The position numbers were made by a program, and so were the translations under genes. This document shows, piece by piece, positions 8,063-15,502 of a stretch of 33,448 nt of DNA (positions within the stretch are counted from its first letter, which is position 1; every line of letters begins with the position of its first letter). The notes beneath the pieces were generated by a model that worked only from the letters and a program-made list of their open reading frames with translations, did no database searches and was not told the DNA's origin. Source of the DNA: Nitrospira sp. UBA2082 (GTDB lineage Bacteria; Nitrospirota; Nitrospiria; Nitrospirales; Nitrospiraceae); NCBI GenBank assembly GCA_002331335.1, contig DCZO01000004.1:61911-95358 (forward strand), given 5' to 3'.

Positions 8063-9417
8063 CACAGGCCGTTCCTATTCTCGTCGTCGACGACGAGGTG
8101 AATATCCGCAATGCCCTGGTCACCATGTTGGGGAAAAAAGGCTATCAGGTCTACGGGGCAGGTTCGGGAGAAGAGGCCTTGACGCATCTGGAAGAAGTCC
8201 ACATGAATCTGGTGATCACCGACCTTCGGATGCCCGGTATCGGCGGGATGGAGTTCCTGCATAGGCTGAAAGCCCAATGGCCGGATACAGAAGTCGTGGT
8301 CATGACTGCGTTTGGTTCGATCGATACGGCGGTGGCAGCGATGCGTCTGGGCGCCTACGACTATCTGACGAAGCCGATCGATCGCGAGCGGTTTCCGCTG
8401 GTCGTGGAGAAGGCGCTCGAGCGCCATGCGCTGGCTTTTGAGAACAAGCAACTCAGGGACCGTCTCGCAACGAGAGCACGTTTCGATCAACTGGTCGGCG
8501 AGAGCGAGCCCATGCAGCGAGTCTATGATCTGGTGGAGATGGTTGCGGATAGCGATGTCACCGTGTTGCTGACGGGGGAGAGTGGAACCGGTAAGGAACT
8601 CGTCGCTCGAGCGATCCACCACAAAAGCCCGAAGGCCGATGGCCCGTTTGTTACCTTGAATTGCGGCGCATTGCCCGACAATCTCTTCGAGAGCGAGTTA
8701 TTCGGGTATGAGAAAGGCGCCTTTACCGGCGCGCTGACCACCAAGGCCGGCCGATTCGAATTGGGCCACGGCGGAACGCTGTTGTTGGACGAAATCGGCG
8801 AGCTCTCCTTGAAGTCCCAAGTCGACTTTCTTCGGGTTTTGGAGACCAAGGAATTCCGCCGTCTGGGTGGAACGAAGATTGTGAAAGTGGATACCCGAAT
8901 CATTGCCGCGACCAACCGAAACTTGGCCGAGGCCGTCAAGCAAGGGGATTTTCGGGAGGATCTCTTCTATCGGCTCAATGTTGTACCGATCAAACTACCG
9001 CCGCTGCGCGAACGCGGAGACGACATTCCCCTCCTCGTTGAGACGTTCCTGCCGGAATTTTGTGCGCAGCATCGACGGGCGCCGAAGGAAGTCTCGCGGG
9101 AAGCGATGCGGCTCTTACGGCTGTATGCCTGGCCGGGAAATATTCGGCAACTCCGGAACCTTCTTGAACGACTGGTCGTGACTGTACGCGAGGATATGAT
9201 CCAGCCCCAGCATTTGCCGGAGGAGATTCAGGCCAGCAAAGAAGATGTTCGGACCATGGTCGTCAGCCTCGGAAGTCCCTTGGAGGAGATCGAAAAGGAA
9301 GTCATTCGCCGAACCCTCTCGGAAGTCACCAACCACCGCGAGAAAGTCGCCAAACTGCTCGGTATCAGCCTGCGGTCCCTCCAGTACAAGATCAAAGAAT
9401 ACGGGATCCGCGAGTAA
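8059..9417 (+). CDS. Sigma-54-dependent response regulator, NtrC family
   Basis: A 452-residue transcription activator. The receiver domain (1-120) has acidic D11/D12, phospho-acceptor D55 in VITDLRMPG and K105. The AAA+ domain has Walker A GESGTGKE (173-180), the sigma-54 contact loop GAFTGA (220-225), Walker B LLLDEIGE and the R-finger region. A Fis-type helix-turn-helix is at the C-terminus (HREKVAKLLGISLRSLQYKIKEYGI). All residues needed for activating sigma-54 polymerase are present. It is coupled to the upstream kinase. Several sigma-54-like promoters in this window are possible targets, including one before a ZraP/Spy-like gene. Confidence 0.95.
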   Translation: MTQAVPILVVDDEVNIRNALVTMLGKKGYQVYGAGSGEEALTHLEEVHMNLVITDLRMPGIGGMEFLHRLKAQWPDTEVVVMTAFGSIDTAVAAMRLGAYDYLTKPIDRERFPLVVEKALERHALAFENKQLRDRLATRARFDQLVGESEPMQRVYDLVEMVADSDVTVLLTGESGTGKELVARAIHHKSPKADGPFVTLNCGALPDNLFESELFGYEKGAFTGALTTKAGRFELGHGGTLLLDEIGELSLKSQVDFLRVLETKEFRRLGGTKIVKVDTRIIAATNRNLAEAVKQGDFREDLFYRLNVVPIKLPPLRERGDDIPLLVETFLPEFCAQHRRAPKEVSREAMRLLRLYAWPGNIRQLRNLLERLVVTVREDMIQPQHLPEEIQASKEDVRTMVVSLGSPLEEIEKEVIRRTLSEVTNHREKVAKLLGISLRSLQYKIKEYGIRE

Positions 9418-9839
9418 GGAGCTCCTCAGCCTCCCCGCACTGCATCACACTTCTTTTCCCATCTCCTCTTCGACCTGCAAGTCTTGCACGTGTTCGATTG
9501 GTGGCATGCAAGAGGCAACTCCTTGATCTGTCTAGAGATATCGGAATCCCACCCGCCAGCTGAGGGATTACGATATGCAGATCTTGCAGATGACGAGCGT
9601 GCCCGCTGTCGACTCGTGAGTCAGGCGGTGGTCCGGTTCGGAGGTTCCCGTTGAAATCGTGCGAAAAATCTACTGGTCTATCGGTTCGCTTCTTGCGGCA
9701 TTGAGTATGCACATGATGATTCTACGAGCAGGATCGGAGGCAGTGTTTACCCTGCCGACCGTTTGAATCACGGTACGGGCGCTCGTGGTCTTGTTCATGA
9801 AGATGGCTTCTTAACCGGAATCCATGGGGGAATATAGCA
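9418..9839 (+). other. 422-bp intergenic region with inverted repeat and possible promoters
   Basis: I see no convincing gene here. It contains the inverted repeat CTTGCA...TGCAAG (9483-9512), a GACTCGTGAGTC palindrome near 9613, and two sequences with GG-N10-GC spacing: TGGCATGCAAGAGGCA (9502-9517) and the better CGGCATTGAGTATGCA (9696-9711). No clear terminator follows the regulator gene. Confidence 0.45.
9696..9711 (+). promoter_or_regulatory. Candidate sigma-54 promoter before small membrane protein
   Basis: CGGCATTGAGTATGCA has GGCAT at -24 and ATGCA at -12 with exact spacing. It lies about 130 bp before the start at 9840, downstream of the activator gene. Moderate match only. Confidence 0.35.
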
Positions 9840-10196
9840 ATGTCGACGATTCGTGAACAGCAGATCGGGTTGTTGCAGGTGATCAAGTACCTGGCGGCAA
9901 TTATTGCCGTGGTCGTAGCCATAGGTGGGAGCGGCGAAGTTTTTCCATTTGTTGCCGGATTGATCGGGGTAACCCTTCCTTTTGTCGCGTGGTGGGAAAT
10001 ACGGAACATTGAACAAGAGAACGATCCATCTCGTCGTCCTCGTCAGGCAATTGCGAAAAAGGGATCAGTATCGCAAGGACAGACTTTGGAACGGCCGGCG
10101 ACCGAAGAGACATCACTCAATGGTAACAACAGAGTTTATCCTCCCAGTATGTATCCCGATGACCTGGGCCATTACGCTGAAAGGAACTTTGCATGA
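9840..10196 (+). CDS. Hypothetical two-helix membrane protein
   Basis: A 118-residue protein I do not recognise. It has two adjacent hydrophobic segments (about residues 14-30 and 34-52, VIKYLAAIIAVVVAIGG and VFPFVAGLIGVTLPFVAWW), then a hydrophilic tail rich in Arg, Asn and Pro. GGGGGAA lies 7 bp before the ATG. The tail may be cytoplasmic. No catalytic motif is seen. Confidence that it is a gene is moderate, based on the start signal and clear membrane segments. Confidence 0.6.
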   Translation: MSTIREQQIGLLQVIKYLAAIIAVVVAIGGSGEVFPFVAGLIGVTLPFVAWWEIRNIEQENDPSRRPRQAIAKKGSVSQGQTLERPATEETSLNGNNRVYPPSMYPDDLGHYAERNFA

Positions 10197-10285
10197 GTCC
10201 CTTGAGTGCAGCAAATCGTAAGCGGTTGATCGATGTCGGGCGGCAGGGTTCCATAATGAGCGCAGATGAATAGGAGAGCGCGGAC

Positions 10286-10576
10286 ATGGCGACGACAATC
10301 GGAACCCTGGGTGAGCCATCGTCACCCAGGAGCAATACACCCAATGAAGAACGGATCATCCGGATCTCTCAACTTCAAGAGACCCTGGCAGTCGCCCCGG
10401 CAGACGTCGCGGCGAGAAGCGAGTTGGCAACGTTGTTGGAGCAGGTAGACCGACCGGAAGAGGCCTTGCTTTATTGGAACGCGATTCTGTCCTGTGAGCC
10501 CAACAATCTCCAAGCTCGCGAGGGAGTGGCGCGCTGCCGGAGGCGAATGTTCCAGCCTCTCCAATCCAACCGGTGA
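10286..10576 (+). CDS. Small TPR-like protein
   Basis: A 96-residue soluble protein. The C-terminal two thirds looks like one to one and a half tetratricopeptide repeats (LATLLEQVDRPEEALLYWNA then SCEPNNLQAREGVARC), which mediate protein contacts. The N-terminal 30 residues are polar and probably unstructured. AGGAGAG precedes the ATG. Neighbours are a small membrane protein and a secreted cupredoxin-like protein; no specific partner can be named. Confidence 0.65.
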   Translation: MATTIGTLGEPSSPRSNTPNEERIIRISQLQETLAVAPADVAARSELATLLEQVDRPEEALLYWNAILSCEPNNLQAREGVARCRRRMFQPLQSNR

Positions 10577-10744
10577 AGGAGGAGCCTCGCGCCGACGATC
10601 CCCATGTTCTGCCGGCCTCGAGGACGCCAATCGTATTCGGCTATGCCGTGTTCCTGCAGTCCGTCGTCAGAAAGGAACTCGGCCATCGTAAATAACTGCA
10701 AAGAACGTCGGACCTGGTATCTACCTTATAAAAAGGGGCATGTC

Positions 10745-11677
10745 ATGCGATTCATTGTTGCTGTAATTGTTGCCGTGATGACTGCAATGAGCTCATCCGC
10801 CTGGGCATATGAGGAGAGTTCAGTGACGGACGGCGGACAATTGGTGGGCACAGTTGCCCTCGACGGCCAAGTGCCCAGGCCGAAAGGCTACAACCTGATT
10901 ACGCTTCCTGATCAGGTCTACTGCGGGAGGATTTCAGACGGCCAGGGGTGGCGACTGCTCCAGCCCTTCAACGTGGGTTCCGCCGGACAGTTCCGTGACG
11001 TGGTCGTGTATCTCGAAAATGTCGAGAAAGGGAAATCATTCTTGCGCGAACAAACGCCGCGCGTGGAAGCCAAGGACTGCCGGTTCGTTCCCTTCACGGC
11101 TGTGATGCGTGAGAAGAGTGACGTGGTCGTCGTTAATTTGGATCCGGTCATGCACGATATCCAGGCCTATGAGACCTCACAGCTTGGCCCCCGCATGCTC
11201 TTCAACGTGCCGCTCCCGGTAAATCCGCACCATCCGCAAGACCTGAAGGATCGTGGCGACGATGCGGCAATGTACCACGCGCATCACCCCGGCGAACCGA
11301 TGAAGCAGTTCGTCGACCTGACGAAAGGACGCAAGGTGTTCGTCATGCAATGCGGCTTCCATGCCTACATGGAGAGTTGGGGGCTGGCGGTGGAGAATCC
11401 CTATTATGCGATGACCGATCAGGATGGTCGATTTGAAATCGGCGACATTCCTCCTGGCACATACAAGCTGTTGATCTGGCATCCGTACCTCAACGGCATG
11501 AAAGAACAGACCGTTACAATACAGCCGAAGAGCCGAACGAAGGTGGATATAAAAATCCCTGCCCCCACCGGTCGCCTCTATGCCAACGAGAAGCCGGCCA
11601 ATAATTTTACCCGGTTTGGCATCAGCGACGAGGCCCTGAGCCGCCTCGTGCCAACCTTAATTCGACAGGAGCAGTAG
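10745..11677 (+). CDS. Secreted cupredoxin-like protein with carboxypeptidase-regulatory-like fold
   Basis: A 310-residue exported protein. I chose the ATG at 10745 because a clean signal peptide follows at once (MRFIVAVIVA..., cleavage after SSAWA) and AAAAGGGG lies upstream; a longer frame back to 10604 has no signal peptide. The middle resembles a copper-binding cupredoxin: His137 (VMHDIQAYE) and a Cys203-X2-His206-X2-Met209 cluster (QCGFHAYM), the spacing of type 1 copper ligands. Residues about 222-272 form a beta-sandwich repeat (TDQDGRFEIGDIPPGTYKLL) seen in carboxypeptidase regulatory-like domains. It probably acts in periplasmic copper or electron handling; no biochemical role can be stated firmly. 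Confidence 0.85.
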   Translation: MRFIVAVIVAVMTAMSSSAWAYEESSVTDGGQLVGTVALDGQVPRPKGYNLITLPDQVYCGRISDGQGWRLLQPFNVGSAGQFRDVVVYLENVEKGKSFLREQTPRVEAKDCRFVPFTAVMREKSDVVVVNLDPVMHDIQAYETSQLGPRMLFNVPLPVNPHHPQDLKDRGDDAAMYHAHHPGEPMKQFVDLTKGRKVFVMQCGFHAYMESWGLAVENPYYAMTDQDGRFEIGDIPPGTYKLLIWHPYLNGMKEQTVTIQPKSRTKVDIKIPAPTGRLYANEKPANNFTRFGISDEALSRLVPTLIRQEQ

Positions 11678-11695
11678 TCCAGCCACTAGTACACT

Positions 11696-11989
11696 TTGAA
11701 TCTCTTTCTTCTACTTTTCGCCGGTTACCTAGCCGGACTGTTTCTCCCTCTGTGTTTTCCTGCCCATCCGAGAATACAGAATCTTCTCGCTCATGGGTTT
11801 GCCGGGCTAGGTAGTGCCGCAGGCATCGTGCTCGGAGTCACCGGACTGCTCTCACCGGAAGCCTGGACGGCTTCAGTGCAATCCACCGTTCCTTTTCTGA
11901 GCTTCGCCATCCGACTTGATTCTTTGGCGCCGTTCTTCGTATTGACGATTTCTTTGGCGGGCCTGGCTGCTCAGTCCGGCCGCAACTGA
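11696..11989 (+). pseudogene. hyfB-like remnant (N-terminus of hydrogenase-4 membrane subunit)
   Basis: A 97-codon frame from a TTG. It encodes two membrane segments and the stretch RLDSLAPFFVLTISLAGLAA, typical of the first part of HyfB/HycC proton-channel subunits, which are usually well over 600 residues. Similarity ends at GLAA near 11974; four unrelated residues and a stop follow. Within 40 bp the hydrogenase small-subunit sequence begins in another frame. The rest of hyfB and the genes normally between hyfB and hyfI are missing, so this is most likely the edge of an internal deletion. Start codon and expression are doubtful. Confidence 0.75.
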
Positions 11990-12008
11990 GAAAGTCAGTC
12001 CCTTTAGG

Positions 12009-12389
12009 CGATCTCTGGCGATCCGTGAAGTCGATACCGACTCGTGTAATGCCTGCGAGATGGAAATGAACGCGCTCATGAATCCCGTCTATGACGCCGA
12101 GCGGTTCGGCCTTCACATCGCAGCTTCGCCGCGTCATGCCGATGCGCTGGTGGTGACCGGGCCGGTCACCGTCAATATGGAGCGAGCGTTGAAAGATGTG
12201 TATAGGCAGACGCCTGATCCGAAGATTGTCATTGCGCTCGGTGACTGCGCGATGAACTGCGGCATGTTTAAAGGCAGCTATGCGGTGACTGGTCCAGTGG
12301 AACGCCATATTCCCGTCGACGTCCGTATCCCCGGATGTCCGCCGCGCCCAGCAGAGATTCTCGCGGCCTTGTCGGAACTGCGCAAGTGA
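12009..12389 (+). pseudogene. hyfI-like small-subunit remnant (NuoB family), start lost
   Basis: The frame is open from 11946 to 12389, and recognisable sequence begins near 12009 with RRSLAIREVDTDSCNACEMEM. It holds the [4Fe-4S] ligands of the hydrogenase-4/formate hydrogenlyase small subunit: CNAC (12045-12056), GDCAMNCG and PGCPPRP. It also has ASPRHADALVVTGPVT. No ATG, GTG or TTG precedes the first cysteine pair in frame; the first ATG (12057+3) is behind it. So the 5' end was lost in the deletion that joined it to hyfB. The core is undamaged, suggesting a recent event or use through an unusual start. Confidence 0.75.
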
Positions 12390-12552
12390 AGGGTATGAGA
12401 TGCAAAGACAGGGCACTCCATGATGGGAGCACCACATTTGTGCTGAGCGTTTCTGCCTCCTCTCCCGTGAGGGCTGGAACCGTGGGGCGACAAAGGATTT
12501 GAACCAACCGGCGACGAAGGCTATGATGCGGCCATCTGATGAAGGAGGCCGT

Positions 12553-13137
12553 ATGCACATATTCTCGAGAGCCGGAGCAGGCATCGTCGTTGGGATTATG
12601 CTGACGGGCTGTTCGTCTTATTACGCGGGGAAGCATGCGACCCCGCTGCGCGCGAAAGCGGCGATTGCAGGACCGGGCATCACTGGAGAAGCGGAGCTTG
12701 TCGAGAAGTACGAAGGCCGTGTGCGGATCAAGCTGACCGTGCAAGGCAGCCAGGACAGCAAGCTGACACCGGGGCTGCACGGCATCCATATCCATGAAAC
12801 CGGAAATTGCGAGCCGTTTGCCGCCGCCAAGGGGCACTACGACGGCAACGTCGATGCCAATGTGAACCCCCAGGCCTCGGTCAATCCCGGCCTGGCGAAT
12901 CACCCCTACCACCTCGGCGACTTGCAGAATCTGTCGGTCGATGAGACTCGCAAGGGGTCGCTCTATACCGTGACGAGCCGGGTGACACTGGTGAGTGGGG
13001 AATTGAATTCACTCTTTGACCACGACGGCAGTGCTTTCGTTATCCATGAGCTTCAAGATAAGTATCTGCCTGATCCTCCAACCATGGACGCACCCGGCGG
13101 GCCGCGGATTGCCTGCGGAGTCATCGTCAAGCAATAA
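12553..13137 (+). CDS. sodC: Cu/Zn superoxide dismutase, lipoprotein
   Basis: A 194-residue exported enzyme converting superoxide to oxygen and peroxide. The ATG at 12553 has GAAGGAGG upstream and is followed by a lipoprotein signal, IMLTGC, with Cys20. Copper ligands appear as His79 and His81 (GIHIHETGNC), the bridging His95 (GHYD) and His165 (AFVIHE). Zinc ligands are His95, His120 and Asp123 (YHLGDL), plus a nearby histidine at about 117. Cys86 and Cys188 can form the family disulfide. A terminator-like hairpin follows. It is likely anchored in the outer membrane facing the periplasm. Confidence 0.93.
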   Translation: MHIFSRAGAGIVVGIMLTGCSSYYAGKHATPLRAKAAIAGPGITGEAELVEKYEGRVRIKLTVQGSQDSKLTPGLHGIHIHETGNCEPFAAAKGHYDGNVDANVNPQASVNPGLANHPYHLGDLQNLSVDETRKGSLYTVTSRVTLVSGELNSLFDHDGSAFVIHELQDKYLPDPPTMDAPGGPRIACGVIVKQ

Positions 13138-13149
13138 CGCGAGAAGTCT

Positions 13150-13186
13150 GGGAGCCGGACGCGGACGATCGTTCGGCTCCCGGTTT
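13150..13186 (+). terminator. Intrinsic terminator after sodC
   Basis: The stem GGGAGCCGGAC pairs with GTTCGGCTCCC (13150-13160 with 13171-13181, one G-U pair) and is followed by GGTTTTGG. It lies 12 bp after the sodC stop, so it probably ends that transcript. Confidence 0.65.
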
Positions 13187-13196
13187 TGGTGAGTGC

Positions 13197-13583
13197 ATGA
13201 AGCCCCTTCCAATGAAAGATGCTGAGTCGACCCTGTCTCAATCGTCTCCAATGGAAGTGTTCGACGTCGGAACTCAGCTCGAATCCCTCCGACGGCAAGA
13301 CCAGGCCGGACAGGATCGGACCGTCATCCTATTGAAGACCGACAGCCTGCGTCTGATCTTTCGTGCCTTGAGCGCAGGCACGACGTTGCCCACCCACAAG
13401 GCGCCAGGGCCAATCACGGTGCAGGTCTTGGATGGCCACATCGAGTTCACCGCCGGCGAACAGACGAAGCTAGTTCGGAAGGGAGAGGTTTTGGCGCTGG
13501 GAAACGGGGTGCCCCATTCAGTGAAGGCCCTGCAACAGTCCGCCATTCTCATCACGGTTGCCGTCCGTCCGCAGGGTACATAA
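13197..13583 (+). CDS. Cupin-domain protein
   Basis: A 128-residue soluble protein. After a polar N-terminus, residues about 45-125 form a small cupin barrel: SLRLIFRALSAGTTLPTHKA, GPITVQVLDGHIEF, GEVLALGNGVPHSVKAL. Histidines in the first and second cupin motifs (LPTHK and VPHSV) could hold a metal, although the usual second histidine and glutamate of motif 1 are not obvious. The ribosome site before 13197 is weak, and the internal ATGs at 13212 and 13251 are alternatives. The function of single-domain cupins like this ranges from stress response to small-molecule sensing. Confidence 0.8.
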   Translation: MKPLPMKDAESTLSQSSPMEVFDVGTQLESLRRQDQAGQDRTVILLKTDSLRLIFRALSAGTTLPTHKAPGPITVQVLDGHIEFTAGEQTKLVRKGEVLALGNGVPHSVKALQQSAILITVAVRPQGT

Positions 13584-13618
13584 TCTCTTTTTGAGGATAC
13601 CCCCAACTTCGTGCGGCT

Positions 13619-13645
13619 GTCCCGTTTTACCCCACCGAACGGGAC
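13619..13645. repeat. Inverted repeat upstream of spy promoter
   Basis: GTCCCGTT (13619-13626) and AACGGGAC (13638-13645) form a perfect 8-bp inverted repeat. Its centre is about 120 bp before the candidate sigma-54 promoter at 13751, the usual distance for an NtrC-type enhancer site. No T-run follows, so it does not look like a terminator. Confidence 0.45.
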
Positions 13646-13750
13646 GATCCTGAGTATTCTTGCGTCACACCCAGATCGCGGTCATAGGGTCTTGCCCCCT
13701 CAAGCCTTTGTTTCCCCGAGCATCAGCCCGGTGTCCCGAAGCGGACCCAA

Positions 13751-13766
13751 TGGCATTGGAATCGCA
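13751..13766 (+). promoter_or_regulatory. Candidate sigma-54 promoter of spy-por unit
   Basis: TGGCATTGGAATCGCA has TGGCAT at -24 and CGCA at -12 with exact GG-N10-GC spacing. It is intergenic, about 75 bp before the Spy-like start, with an inverted repeat further upstream. Confidence 0.5.
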
Positions 13767-13837
13767 CAGAGGTTTCTGAGTCGGACTTTTCGGGAGTCAG
13801 AGAAACGCTCCGATGTTCGAGAGGGGAGGGAACGGTC

Positions 13838-14449
13838 ATGACGAAAAGTGGATGGATAGTTGGCGCTGTCGCAGCTGCGAGTCTGTTTGGAGCGGCCGTC
13901 TTTCCCAGCCGGACGGAGGCGTGTCAGGGACATATGATGATGCATGGCCAAATGCAAGGTGGCCATGAGCAGCACGATGAGGGCGATCATGCCGGGCAGC
14001 ACATAAAACACCTGCTGAAACATGCCAAAGAGATCGGGCTGACGCCAGAGCAAATCGGCAAGCTTAAAGTCATGCAGCTCGACTTCAAGCGGGCCGATGT
14101 GAGGTTGGAAGCCGACATTGAAGTCGCACAACTCGAGCTGGATGCCCTCTTGGAGGATGATCAGGCTGAGCTCTCCGCCATCCAGGCAAAGGTCGATCAA
14201 CTGAAGAAGGCGGAAGGAGCCCATGTGATTGCGGCCGTCAAGAGCACACGCAACGCCCTGGCATTGTTGACTCCGGACCAACGCGAGAAGGAACGAGCCC
14301 ATCGTGAACACATGCAGCATGAGAGGCAGGGACAGCACGGAGGAGGAATGGGTATGGGTGGGATGATGGGCGGCATGGGCCATGGCAACGGACCTGGAGG
14401 ACATGGCGGGAGCGGCCAGGGGGGCGGAACCCAGCAGCACCAACATTAA
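13838..14449 (+). CDS. Spy/CpxP/ZraP-like periplasmic metal-binding protein
   Basis: A 203-residue exported protein. Its signal peptide is followed at once by a Met/His-rich segment (GHMMMHGQMQGGHEQHDEGDH, about 31-51). The helical core (about 55-155) has GLTPEQIGKLKVMQ and a second LTPDQREKE, the LTPxQ hallmarks of the Spy/CpxP/CnrR/ZraP superfamily. The tail from about 160 is Gly/Met/His-rich. Such proteins bind zinc or copper and act as periplasmic chaperones or sensors. In enterobacteria zraP is activated by the sigma-54 regulator ZraR; here a sigma-54-like promoter precedes the gene and a similar two-component pair is 4.4 kb upstream. GAGGGGAGGG precedes the ATG. Confidence 0.85.
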   Translation: MTKSGWIVGAVAAASLFGAAVFPSRTEACQGHMMMHGQMQGGHEQHDEGDHAGQHIKHLLKHAKEIGLTPEQIGKLKVMQLDFKRADVRLEADIEVAQLELDALLEDDQAELSAIQAKVDQLKKAEGAHVIAAVKSTRNALALLTPDQREKERAHREHMQHERQGQHGGGMGMGGMMGGMGHGNGPGGHGGSGQGGGTQQHQH

Positions 14450-14462
14450 AGAAGGACCTGCC

Positions 14463-15368
14463 GTGATTTCGGTTCGCTTTCATGGTCGAGGGGGCCAAGG
14501 CGCGAAGACGGCCAGCCGCATTCTGGGGACTGCCGCATTTTCGGAAGGGTTCACGGCGCAAGATTCGCCGATTTACGGGGCGGAGCGGCGAGGTGCTCCG
14601 GTGTCGGCCTTTACCCGCATCGCGAAGGGACCGATCCGTGAGCGGGGGATCATCATTTGCCCCAGCCTGGTCGTCGTCGCCGATGCGTCGCTCATCGGTG
14701 ATCCTGCCGCGCGTGTGATTGAGGGAATCGATGAGCGAACTGCGGTATTCGTGAACTCGCCGCTGACGGGTGAGCAACTCCATACCCGGATCTCTCTCCC
14801 GGGTCGTCTGACCACGTTGGATCTCACCGAGGTGGCAGTGCGGGAGTTAGGCAAGCGGAGCGCGCTCAGCGCCTTGCTCGGCGCTGTTGCCGGACGTCTC
14901 GTCGGCCTCCGTTCCGAATCAATCGATCATGCGGTGGCGCAAGAGTTGGCGGACCTTGGAGTCGACGCCTCGATCATCCAGCGCAACCAAACGGCGGCCA
15001 GACACTGTTACGAAGCGGTTTCACTCGTTCCTGTCGAAACAAGTGTACACAGGGGTCCAGGTCCGACACCACTCAGAGTCCCGGCTTATGAACCGCCGAC
15101 GAGAGGAACGGCCCGCATCACGGCGGGTCCCAACTCGGCGATCCGATCCGTGAGCGGCTGGCGGACGTACCGTCCCGTCCTGCGTCCGGACCTATGCAAC
15201 GGCTGTTGGCTCTGTTTCGCCAATTGCCCAGAAGGCGCAATTACGATCAAGCCGGACGGCAAGCCCGCGGTCTATTATCCTCACTGCAAGGGCTGTCTCG
15301 ATTGCGTCGAAGTCTGCCCGACTGATGCGATGACGGTCGAGCGGGAAACGGACGTGACCAATAAGTAG
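14463..15368 (+). CDS. 2-oxoacid:ferredoxin oxidoreductase, fused gamma-delta subunit
   Basis: A 301-residue protein starting at a GTG, 13 bp after the Spy-like stop, with GAAGGA upstream. The gamma part opens with VRFHGRGGQGAKTASRIL (about 4-21) and continues to about residue 180. After a linker, the C-terminal delta part carries two [4Fe-4S] ferredoxin motifs: CNGCWLCFANCP (about 243-254) and CKGCLDCVEVCP (about 277-288). It forms the electron-outlet part of a pyruvate- or 2-oxoacid:ferredoxin oxidoreductase with the alpha and beta genes downstream. In many organisms gamma and delta are separate polypeptides. Pyruvate as substrate is likely but unproven. Confidence 0.9.
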   Translation: MISVRFHGRGGQGAKTASRILGTAAFSEGFTAQDSPIYGAERRGAPVSAFTRIAKGPIRERGIIICPSLVVVADASLIGDPAARVIEGIDERTAVFVNSPLTGEQLHTRISLPGRLTTLDLTEVAVRELGKRSALSALLGAVAGRLVGLRSESIDHAVAQELADLGVDASIIQRNQTAARHCYEAVSLVPVETSVHRGPGPTPLRVPAYEPPTRGTARITAGPNSAIRSVSGWRTYRPVLRPDLCNGCWLCFANCPEGAITIKPDGKPAVYYPHCKGCLDCVEVCPTDAMTVERETDVTNK

Positions 15369-15388
15369 GGATGTCCGTCTGAAACGAT

Positions 15389-15474
15389 GTCTGTCTGGTC
15401 TTTCTTGTCTGTCTAGTCCGACGGAGGACCTTCACCGCCAAGTAGACGAGACAGACCGACTGCACTAGACAGAC
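15389..15474. repeat. Symmetric octamer repeats between por genes
   Basis: Two GTCTGTCT octamers (15389-15396, 15407-15414) lie 18 bp apart, and two AGACAGAC octamers (15449-15456, 15467-15474) also lie 18 bp apart in the opposite sense. The outer copies extend to an 11-bp perfect inverted repeat, GTCTGTCTAGT (15407-15417) with ACTAGACAGAC (15464-15474). The region is noncoding. It could fold into an mRNA structure between cistrons or be a member of an interspersed repeat family. Confidence 0.7.
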
Positions 15475-15502
15475 TAACGGGCCGGATAAACCAGACGGCG
15501 AG

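Noticed and set aside
12495..12505. Minus-strand GGTTCAAATCC resembling a tRNA T-arm
   Set aside because: Only two T-stem pairs form, and there is no D-arm, anticodon arm or matching acceptor strand nearby; it is too degenerate even for an attachment-site claim.
13611..13841. 76-codon plus-strand frame between the cupin and Spy-like genes
   Set aside because: No ribosome site or recognisable motif, it spans the inverted repeat and sigma-54 candidate, and it overlaps the Spy-like start.
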